Shown in pieces: positions 1-5,184 of a DNA stretch of 5,184 nucleotides. The DNA lies in assembly GCA_947487325.1 (NCBI GenBank), contig CANKWG010000162.1, positions 1-5,184 of the forward strand, written 5' to 3'. The position numbers and the translations under genes are program-made. Every line of letters begins with the position of its first letter. The stretch's first letter is position 1. The notes under the pieces were generated by a model, which ran no database searches, was not told the DNA's origin, and saw only the letters and a program-made list of their open reading frames with translations. Source of the stretch: Oxalobacteraceae bacterium (lineage in GTDB: Bacteria; Pseudomonadota; Gammaproteobacteria; Burkholderiales; Burkholderiaceae_D).

Positions 1-1
1 C

Positions 2-445
2 TTTCGTGCTTGGTTGGTGTTGGCGTCGATCATCGTGTGCCTGGCCACTTGGTTCGTGATCGAGAAAACCCGACTGGGTGCGTATCTGCGTGCCGGTACC
101 GAAAATCCGAAAATGGTGGAAGCCTTCGGCGTGAACGTGCCCTTGATGGTGACGCTGACGTATGGCTTCGGTGTGGCACTCGCCGGTTTTGCGGGTGTAC
201 TTGCCGCGCCAGTGCTGCAAGTCTCGCCGCTGATGGGATCGAATCTGATCATCGTCGTATTTGCCGTCGTGGTCATTGGTGGTATGGGATCGATACTGGG
301 CTCGATCCTGACTGGGCTGGGCCTGGGCATCATCGAAGGTTTCACCAAGGTGTTGTACCCGGAGCTGTCTTCGACGGTTGTGTTCATCATCATGGCGATT
401 GTCTTGCTGATTCGCCCGGCCGGCTTGTTCGGTCGCGAAAAATAA
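2..445 (+). CDS. livH: LivH-type ABC transporter permease, 3' part (5' end outside window)
   Basis: Inner-membrane permease subunit of a branched-chain-amino-acid-family (HAAT) ABC importer; it would pair with the LivM-type protein downstream to form the substrate channel. The reading frame is open from base 2 and ends at TAA 443-445, so about 147 C-terminal residues are visible of a protein usually near 290-310. Family marks seen: the cytoplasmic coupling-loop stretch TRLGAYLRAGTENPKMVEAF with the following GVNV, an alanine/glycine-rich helix (VALAGFAGVLAAPVLQ), the VVVIGGMGSILGS motif and the typical ending LLIRPAGLFGREK. A TTG/GTG near base 14 is not a real start, because the frame continues upstream and the N-terminal helices are missing. 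Twelve bases separate its stop from the livM start, indicating one operon. The family is certain; the substrate is not, since the same permease type serves Leu/Ile/Val, amides, urea and aromatic acids. Confidence 0.93.
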   Translation, partial: FRAWLVLASIIVCLATWFVIEKTRLGAYLRAGTENPKMVEAFGVNVPLMVTLTYGFGVALAGFAGVLAAPVLQVSPLMGSNLIIVVFAVVVIGGMGSILGSILTGLGLGIIEGFTKVLYPELSSTVVFIIMAIVLLIRPAGLFGREK

Positions 446-449
446 GGAG
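444..449 (+). promoter_or_regulatory. Ribosome binding site of livM
   Basis: AAGGAG overlaps the last two bases of the upstream permease stop codon and lies 8 bases before ATG 458. It decides the livM start: the in-frame GTG at 449 begins inside this Shine-Dalgarno sequence and would have no ribosome site of its own. The overlap with the preceding stop fits translational coupling of the two permease subunits. Confidence 0.8.
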
Positions 450-457
450 TGCCTGCG

Positions 458-1414
458 ATGTTGAAAAAAATCGGTTATGCCGCCGTGCTGCTGATCGCGC
501 TGGTAGCTCCCTTTGTGATGTATCCCGTGCTGCTGATGAAGATCCTGTGCTTTGCACTATTTGCTTGTGCCTTCAATCTGCTGATTGGTTTCACAGGTCT
601 GCTGTCCTTTGGTCATGCGGCGTTTTTTGGCGGCGCATCGTATATCGCCGGGCATGCCTTGAAAGTCTGGGGCGTACCAACAGAGCTGGGTATTTTGCTG
701 GGCGTGGTCTTCGCTGCGATCGTGGGTCTGGTGATGGGCAAGCTGGCGATTCGTCGTCAGGGTATTTACTTCACGATGATCACGATGGCGCTGTCGCAGA
801 TGTTGTTCTTCGTTTTTCTGCAAGCACCGTTTACCGGCGGCGAAGACGGACTGCAATCGATTCCGCGCGGTACCCTGCTGGGGACGATTGATCTGAAAAA
901 TGATCTGACCATGTATTACCTGGTGCTGGGTATCGTGGTGGCTTCTTTCCTGCTGGTGGTGCGCATCATTCATTCTCCCTTTGGTCAGGTGCTCAAGGCA
1001 GTGCGCGAGAATGAGCCGCGCGCGATCTCACTGGGTTATGACGTTGATCGTTACAAGCTGCTTGCTTTTGTTTTGTCTGCCGCGCTCGCGGGCCTGGCCG
1101 GATCGACTAAAGCGCTAGTACTGGGTTTTGGCACGCTGACTGATGTGCACTGGTCGATGTCAGGTCTGGTGGTGCTGATGACGCTGGTCGGCGGCATGGG
1201 CACGTTGTTTGGCCCAGTGCTGGGTGCCATCATCATTATCGCGCTTGAAAATAAGCTGGGTGATATGGGTACCTGGTTGGCATCCGTGACGCATATTGAT
1301 TGGTTCAATACGATAGGCGAGTCTGTCACGATGGTGACGGGTTTGATCTTTGTGATTTGCGTGCTGGCGTTCCGGCGCGGCATTATCGGTGAGCTGGTGG
1401 CGCGCTTGCGCTGA
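458..1414 (+). CDS. livM: LivM-type branched-chain amino acid/aromatic acid ABC transporter permease
   Basis: Second integral-membrane subunit of the HAAT-family ABC importer; 318 residues from ATG 458, a normal length for LivM-type permeases. The protein is almost wholly hydrophobic. Diagnostic segments in order: NLLIGFTGLLSFGHAAFFGG (residues 40-59), the RRQGIYFTMITMALSQM stretch (99-115), the cytoplasmic loop SPFGQVLKAVRENEPRAISL (173-192) followed by GYDVDRYK, which is expected to contact the ATPase, and LVGGMGTLFGPVLGA (243-257). The basic tail RRGIIGELVARLR ends at TGA 1412-1414. It follows livH by 12 bases and precedes gcdH by 37. The usual downstream partners livG and livF are not present here, so the ATPases must be encoded upstream of the window or elsewhere. 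The gene assignment is firm at family level; the transported compound is unknown, and the gcdH neighbour hints at a carboxylic acid rather than Leu/Ile/Val (inference). Confidence 0.94.
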   Translation: MLKKIGYAAVLLIALVAPFVMYPVLLMKILCFALFACAFNLLIGFTGLLSFGHAAFFGGASYIAGHALKVWGVPTELGILLGVVFAAIVGLVMGKLAIRRQGIYFTMITMALSQMLFFVFLQAPFTGGEDGLQSIPRGTLLGTIDLKNDLTMYYLVLGIVVASFLLVVRIIHSPFGQVLKAVRENEPRAISLGYDVDRYKLLAFVLSAALAGLAGSTKALVLGFGTLTDVHWSMSGLVVLMTLVGGMGTLFGPVLGAIIIIALENKLGDMGTWLASVTHIDWFNTIGESVTMVTGLIFVICVLAFRRGIIGELVARLR

Positions 1415-1437
1415 CGAGTCCGTCAACTGATTCTTCT

Positions 1438-1442
1438 GAGAG
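1438..1442 (+). promoter_or_regulatory. Probable ribosome binding site of gcdH
   Basis: GAGAG lies 9 bases before ATG 1452 in the 37-base gap between livM and gcdH, with a run of T between it and the start codon. It is a weak match to the Shine-Dalgarno consensus but is the only purine-rich stretch in the right place. The gap shows no convincing promoter or terminator hairpin, so gcdH is probably read from the liv transcript. Confidence 0.5.
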
Positions 1443-1451
1443 CGATTTTTT

Positions 1452-2630
1452 ATGAGCAATCCAAAATTTCACTGGGACGATCCTTTGTTGCTGGACCAGC
1501 AGCTGACGTCGGATGAGCGTATGGTGCGCGACGCTGCCGCTGCCTATGCGCAGGAAAAACTGATGCCTCGTGTGCTGGAAGCATTTCGCCACGAAAAAAT
1601 GGATACCGCGATTTTTCGCGAAATGGGCGAGCTGGGCTTGTTCGGCCCCACCATTCCTGCCGAATATGGCGGCGCTGGTCTGAATTATGTGAGCTATGGT
1701 TTGATTGCGCGTGAGATCGAGCGTGTGGATTCCGGATTTCGTTCGGTGATGAGCGTGCAAAGCTCGCTGGTGATGGTGCCGATTTTTGAGTTCGGCAGCG
1801 AAGCACAGAAGCAGAAATATCTGCCCAAGCTCGCGACGGGTGAATGGGTGGGTTGTTTCGGTCTGACCGAGCCTAACCATGGTTCCGATCCCGGCAGCAT
1901 GGAAACACGTGCCAAGCGTGTGGACGGTGGGTATTCACTGAGTGGTGCCAAGATGTGGATCACCAATAGTCCGCTGGCTGATGTGTTTGTCATCTGGGCC
2001 AAGGACGATGACGGTGATATCCGTGGCTTTATTTTGGAAAAAGGATGGAAGGGGCTGAGCGCACCCAAGATTCAAGGCAAGGTGGGTATGCGAGTTTCCA
2101 CCACGGGTGAAGTGGTGATGGACAATGTATTTGTCCCCGAAGAAAACATGCTGCCGAATGTGCGCGGCCTTAAAGGGCCGTTTACCTGTCTGAATTCGGC
2201 ACGTTACGGTATCGCCTGGGGTGCCTTGGGTGCGGCGGAATTCTGCTGGCATACCGCGCGTCAGTACACACTGGATCGCAAACAGTTTGGGCGACCATTG
2301 GCCGCGACACAGTTGGTGCAAAAAAAATTAGCCGATATGCAGACGGAAATCACACTGGGTTTGCAGAGCTGCCTGCGCCTCGGACGTATGAAAGACGAGG
2401 GCACTGCGGCGGTGGAAATCACGTCCATTATGAAAAGAAATTCAGGCGGCAAGGCACTGGACATTGCGCGCACAGCACGCGACATGTTGGGTGGCAATGG
2501 CATCAGCGATGAATATGGCGTCATTCGCCATGTGGTGAATCTTGAGGTGGTCAATACCTACGAGGGTACGCACGATGTACATGCGCTGATTCTCGGTCGT
2601 GCGCAAACGGGACTGCAGGCATTCTTCTGA
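1452..2630 (+). CDS. gcdH: Glutaryl-CoA dehydrogenase (FAD-dependent, probably decarboxylating)
   Basis: Cytoplasmic acyl-CoA dehydrogenase-family flavoenzyme that converts glutaryl-CoA to crotonyl-CoA and CO2, passing electrons to electron-transfer flavoprotein; it acts in lysine, tryptophan, glutarate and aromatic-acid breakdown. The 392 residues are full length and begin with the typical WDDPLLLDQQLTSDERMVRD. The family signature CFGLTEPNHGSDPGSMETRA (135-154) and the flavin-region WITNSP (169-174) are present. By recalled alignment to the human enzyme (mature numbering), Arg97 and Ser98 in DSGFRS match the glutaryl-carboxylate-binding Arg94/Ser95, Thr171 matches Thr170, and Glu371 in NTYEGTHD matches the catalytic base Glu370. 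Arg359 in VIRH matches the residue altered in the human R402W disease allele. Glu90 and Tyr370 correspond to residues associated with decarboxylating enzymes. The ending HALILGRAQTGLQAFF is characteristic of this subfamily and distinguishes it from short-chain or isovaleryl-CoA dehydrogenases. It is probably the last gene of the liv operon and converges on the TAXI gene. Confidence 0.96.
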   Translation: MSNPKFHWDDPLLLDQQLTSDERMVRDAAAAYAQEKLMPRVLEAFRHEKMDTAIFREMGELGLFGPTIPAEYGGAGLNYVSYGLIAREIERVDSGFRSVMSVQSSLVMVPIFEFGSEAQKQKYLPKLATGEWVGCFGLTEPNHGSDPGSMETRAKRVDGGYSLSGAKMWITNSPLADVFVIWAKDDDGDIRGFILEKGWKGLSAPKIQGKVGMRVSTTGEVVMDNVFVPEENMLPNVRGLKGPFTCLNSARYGIAWGALGAAEFCWHTARQYTLDRKQFGRPLAATQLVQKKLADMQTEITLGLQSCLRLGRMKDEGTAAVEITSIMKRNSGGKALDIARTARDMLGGNGISDEYGVIRHVVNLEVVNTYEGTHDVHALILGRAQTGLQAFF

Positions 2631-2639
2631 AAACGCGGA

Positions 2640-3998
2640 TCAGGCAGCACGCATCGCATCAAAGCGCAGACGTACCATGTTGATGTGTTCGCGCAAAACG
2701 TAGAGCTGGTCGGCAAACGCGATCGGTAGATGCAGGTTGTCGACAGAATTCTCAACATCCATAAGCCGCTGATGCAATTCATCAAGCTGTTCAGGTGTCT
2801 GGTTGAGTTGCATTTCCCGCTCGATTTTTATCAGTATGCCGTACCAGCGGTAAATCCTGGAGCGGATGCGCCACCGATATAACGGTGGAATTGCTCTGGA
2901 CAGAGGAATCAATACGATCAGCGAAGGTACCAACACGATCAGAATGCGGTCCACCAGACTCGCGAGCCAGAAGGGTAGACGCCGGTACTCCAGCGGTGAT
3001 CCGGAGGTGTAATAACGACGTGCCTCTTCGCTCAGTGGGATGATGTGCTCCACTGCTTCCGGAAATTCTTTGGGCTTGCGGAATATGCTGGGTTTGCCGT
3101 GAACCTCATGCGCAGCCTCGAGCAACAGATCGGAAATCGCCGGATGCAAGTCGGATCGCGCAATCAATTCTACTGGGGTGCCAACGAGCTGAATATCCTG
3201 TTTCGGAATATCCAGTCCGAGATCAAAGCTGCCCTTGGGAGCAGTCAGGCGCGATAAGTAGGGCAGGTTACGCAAGTAGCCATCGGCCTGCAAAAAACTC
3301 ATCAGATGCACACCGGGCAAGCGCATCAACTCGCGCATGGTATGTGTGCGCGTCAGTTCACTGGTCGTAAAAATCACATCGACCTTTTTCTTGCGAAAGG
3401 CATCTATTGCGTCATCACCATCGATTTCCAGTAGGGTGGCGTCAGCGGCAGTCATGCCATTTTCTTTCAGTAGTTTGAGCGACAGCGTATTGGTCCCGCT
3501 ACCTTCAGGGCCGATTGCAATTTTCTTTCCCTTGAGTTCGGTGAGATGATCGATGTCACCACGGCCCCGGTAGAACACCATGAATGGCTGTACATACATC
3601 GTGCCTAGCGACATGATGCCGTGTAATTCATCTTCGTCCACCAGACCTGCTTGAACAAAGCCGACATCGATGGTTCCGTTTTCTTTTTGCAGCAGGTCAA
3701 GATTTTCTTCGGAGCCGTCGGTCGTCACAATTTTGACATTGATGCCATGTTTGGAAATCAGCTCGGCATATTTTTTGGCGTTGTTCTCAAAACTGCTGCC
3801 TTCCTGACCGCCTGCGATCACGAGGGTGTCAGGAGGTGCTGGGCGCATCATCGCGAAGCCCATCCAGCCTATACCAATCGTTAGCAGTAAACCGGGGATC
3901 AGCAGAATAATCATGTCGCGCCAGGACACGGTCATGAGTTTGCTCATCGGATCGCTGACCATCTTTGGCAAAGCTTTTATTTTATTTTTCTTTGTCAT
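2640..3998 (-). CDS. Membrane-anchored TAXI-family TRAP-type solute-binding protein
   Basis: A 452-residue protein of the TAXI (TRAP-associated extracytoplasmic, NMT1-like) binding-protein family. The domain begins at TLVIAGGQEGSSFENNAKKY (58-77) and includes DVGFVQAGLVDEDELHG (111-127) and IAIGPEGSGTNTLSLKLL (160-177), all typical of TAXI proteins, which usually have about 320 residues. Additions here are a lysine-rich N-terminus with a membrane segment (about 28-51, no signal-peptidase site obvious and no lipobox), a second membrane segment (about 345-371), a basic stretch RWRIRSRIYRWYG (375-387) and a charged helical tail (388-449) with heptad-like hydrophobic spacing. The positive charges predict N-in, binding domain periplasmic, tail cytoplasmic. 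A similar LPFWLASLVDR...YRWYG ending is recalled in other proteobacterial TAXI proteins, so the form is not unique. The start at ATG 3998 is supported by a weak GGGA 8 bases upstream; ATGs at residues 13, 18 and 22 are alternatives. Ligand unknown; no TRAP permease is nearby. Confidence 0.88.
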   Translation of the reverse strand: MTKKNKIKALPKMVSDPMSKLMTVSWRDMIILLIPGLLLTIGIGWMGFAMMRPAPPDTLVIAGGQEGSSFENNAKKYAELISKHGINVKIVTTDGSEENLDLLQKENGTIDVGFVQAGLVDEDELHGIMSLGTMYVQPFMVFYRGRGDIDHLTELKGKKIAIGPEGSGTNTLSLKLLKENGMTAADATLLEIDGDDAIDAFRKKKVDVIFTTSELTRTHTMRELMRLPGVHLMSFLQADGYLRNLPYLSRLTAPKGSFDLGLDIPKQDIQLVGTPVELIARSDLHPAISDLLLEAAHEVHGKPSIFRKPKEFPEAVEHIIPLSEEARRYYTSGSPLEYRRLPFWLASLVDRILIVLVPSLIVLIPLSRAIPPLYRWRIRSRIYRWYGILIKIEREMQLNQTPEQLDELHQRLMDVENSVDNLHLPIAFADQLYVLREHINMVRLRFDAMRAA

Positions 3999-4085
3999 GA
4001 TTACTGTCCCGGGGTTTTGCCGTGGCCGACCGTTTCAATCTTTGAGTATTAGTATTTAGTTAATTTTTAGGCCTTGCAGACGTGA
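3999..4085 (-). promoter_or_regulatory. Spacer between SulP and TAXI genes; possible TAXI leader/promoter region
   Basis: These 87 bases hold the leader of the TAXI gene. The half nearest SulP is AT-rich, unlike the flanking genes, and contains a tandem six-base repeat (AGTATT twice, 4045-4056 on the plus strand). The half nearest TAXI is GC-rich and ends with GGGACAG (4010-4004, minus sense), whose GGGA is the likely ribosome site. No sigma-70 pair with good -35 and -10 hexamers and normal spacing could be found. TATAGT at 4090-4085 (minus sense, over the SulP stop) is a fair -10 but lacks a -35 partner. Whether TAXI has its own promoter or is read through from SulP is therefore open. Confidence 0.3.
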
Positions 4086-4130
4086 CTATACCGGAGAGCT
4101 ATTCTTTTTTGCTGTGGACGTTTGCAAGGC
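4071..4130. repeat. Imperfect inverted repeat spanning the SulP stop codon
   Basis: GCCTTGCAGACGT (4071-4083) and ACGTTTGCAAGGC (4118-4130) are reverse complements at 12 of 13 positions, separated by 34 bases that include the SulP stop codon. In plus-sense RNA the odd pair is a G-U wobble; in minus-sense RNA, the direction of SulP transcription, it is an A-C mismatch. The minus-sense sequence after the repeat is A-rich rather than a T tract, so it does not look like a standard intrinsic terminator. It may be a weak terminator, a spaced protein-binding site or chance. Confidence 0.45.
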
Positions 4131-5184
4131 GTGTGCGACGAAAGCTTCATGGGTGCTCAAAAAAATTTGGTCATGCATCTTTTTACCCAGAGGCGTACTG
4201 CGTAATCGGTCGAGCACCGGCCCCTTGATCTCGGCGAATTGGAGTGTGATTTTTCGTGCGGCCAAATCTTTTTGCATATCGGTCAGCATGGCGAGCGCTG
4301 TCGAGTCGAGTTGATTGACGGCGGAAAGAATCATTAGAACGGTGCGTGTGTCGGTATTCGATTGAATCAGGGCTTCGACTTTTTCTTCGATGATTTGTGC
4401 ATTTGCAAAATACAGACTTTCATCGATTCGCAAGGCAATCAAACCAGTTAAGGTCTCGACTTGGTGTCGATCGATGTTACGAAAGTGCTCTGTGCCAGGT
4501 ACGCGGCCGACGACGGCCATGTGCGGGTGACTGCTGCGCCAGACTAGTACCGCCAGTGAAAGCGCGACACCGAGCAGTATCCCTTCTTCCACGCCCAGAA
4601 AAATCACGCCGGCAAAGGTGAGCAGAAGTGACACCGCATCAGCTTTGTCATATCTCCATGCTTCGCGCAGCGTGTGCCAGTCGAGCAGCCCGAGTACGGC
4701 AACGATAATGGTAGCAGCGAGCACACTGACAGGCAGGTAGTAAAACCAGCCGGTGAAGGCTGAAATGACGATGGCCATCAGCACGGCGGAGATAACGCCA
4801 GCTGCGGGCGTATTCGCACCAGCAGAAAAATTAACAACGGATCGCGCAAAACCGCCCGTCACTGGATAGCCACCGGATAAGGCGCTGGCGATATTGGCGG
4901 CGCCTATGCCGAGCAGTTCACGATCAGGTGAAATGCGTTGGCCACGTTTGAGCGCTAGCGATTGTGCGACGGAGACACTCTCGACAAACCCAACCAGCGA
5001 AATGAGCAGGGCAGGCAGCCACAATGCCTGTATCTGTTGCCAGCTGATTTGTGGCAGTCCGATGCTGGGTAGACCTGAGGGAACTTGTCCGACGATGGCC
5101 ACTTGCGCACTTTGATCAAGACCCGTGCTTGCAACGATCGCAGTCGACATGATGACGACAGCCATGGGCGCGAGTTTGGTCAGC
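4086..5184 (-). CDS. SulP/SLC26-family inorganic anion transporter with STAS domain, C-terminal part (start outside window)
   Basis: Inner-membrane anion transporter of the SulP family (sulfate, bicarbonate or related anions). The frame is open to the window edge: codons before the ATG at 5165 read LTKLAP, so that ATG is internal and the true start lies beyond 5184. Numbering from it, the visible part has the family stretch GFVESVSVAQSLALKRGQRI (59-78), SALSGGYPVTGGFARSVVNF (94-113) with SAGANTPAAG after it, several membrane helices to about 210, then a linker and a cytoplasmic STAS domain (about 238-346). The linker-STAS boundary has the typical LIALRIDESLYFANA (242-256). The STAS loop LDSTALAML (286-294) retains the Asp-Ser pair at the site phosphorylated in SpoIIAA-type proteins. 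A short polar tail ends at TAG (4088-4086). Roughly a third or more of the protein, the first membrane helices with much of the substrate site, is missing, so the anion cannot be named. TAXI lies downstream on the same strand. Confidence 0.93.
   Translation of the reverse strand, partial: LTKLAPMAVVIMSTAIVASTGLDQSAQVAIVGQVPSGLPSIGLPQISWQQIQALWLPALLISLVGFVESVSVAQSLALKRGQRISPDRELLGIGAANIASALSGGYPVTGGFARSVVNFSAGANTPAAGVISAVLMAIVISAFTGWFYYLPVSVLAATIIVAVLGLLDWHTLREAWRYDKADAVSLLLTFAGVIFLGVEEGILLGVALSLAVLVWRSSHPHMAVVGRVPGTEHFRNIDRHQVETLTGLIALRIDESLYFANAQIIEEKVEALIQSNTDTRTVLMILSAVNQLDSTALAMLTDMQKDLAARKITLQFAEIKGPVLDRLRSTPLGKKMHDQIFLSTHEAFVAHALQTSTAKKNSSPV

Noticed and set aside
449..457. GTG at 449 as a longer livM start
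   Set aside because: It begins within the AAGGAG ribosome site and has no Shine-Dalgarno of its own; ATG 458 has ideal 8-base spacing.
10..891. A long plus-strand open frame of 293 codons overlapping both permease genes
   Set aside because: Its translation is rich in Arg, Cys, Ser and Asp with no recognisable domain, it runs across the livH stop and livM start, and both permeases in the other frame match their family throughout. It is a shadow frame.
2165..2183. Hairpin CGGCC-TTAAAG-GGCCG followed by TTT, resembling a small terminator
   Set aside because: It lies in the middle of the gcdH coding sequence, has only five paired bases and a very short T run, and encodes residues in a conserved stretch.
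1383..2554. Several minus-strand open frames of 97-165 codons across gcdH
   Set aside because: They lie antisense to a full-length, well-conserved enzyme, overlap one another and show no family motif.
4085..4090. TATAGT (minus sense) as the -10 of a TAXI promoter
   Set aside because: The sequence 17 bases upstream (AGCAAA) is a poor -35 match, so a promoter cannot be supported from sequence alone.
5163..5165. ATG at 5165 (minus strand) as the SulP start
   Set aside because: The frame stays open to the window edge and the N-terminal membrane helices of SulP would be missing, so this methionine is internal.

Overview
The window looks like chromosomal DNA from a moderately GC-rich proteobacterium. 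The close fit of the glutaryl-CoA dehydrogenase and Liv-type permeases to betaproteobacterial (Burkholderiales-like) versions points there, but this is a judgement from recognised protein sequence, not a search, and the genus is not determined. It carries four protein genes and one partial gene at each edge is included in that count of two pairs: no RNA genes, insertion sequences, CRISPR arrays or phage genes were seen.

Left half, plus strand (2-2630): the 3' part of a LivH-type ABC permease, a complete LivM-type permease and a complete glutaryl-CoA dehydrogenase (gcdH). They are tightly spaced (12 and 37 bases) and probably co-transcribed. The two permeases form the membrane channel of a branched-chain-amino-acid-family (HAAT) importer. 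GcdH oxidatively decarboxylates glutaryl-CoA to crotonyl-CoA in the breakdown of lysine, tryptophan, glutarate or aromatic acids. The ATPase genes (livG/livF) that often follow livM are absent at that place, and gcdH occupies it. This raises the possibility that the transporter feeds the glutaryl-CoA pathway rather than serving Leu/Ile/Val uptake.

Right half, minus strand (2640-5184): the C-terminal part of a SulP-family anion transporter with a STAS domain, then 87 bases of partly AT-rich spacer, then a complete gene for a TAXI-family (TRAP-type) solute-binding protein. The TAXI protein has an N-terminal membrane anchor and a second membrane segment near the C-terminus, followed by a basic, helical, probably cytoplasmic tail. 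This layout resembles a membrane receptor more than a free periplasmic binding protein. No TRAP permease gene lies within the window.

The two halves converge: the gcdH and TAXI stop codons are only 9 bases apart, with no visible terminator between them. Most of the window is ordinary metabolism and transport. The items most worth a second look are the double-anchored TAXI protein, the liv-gcdH linkage and an imperfect inverted repeat over the SulP stop codon.
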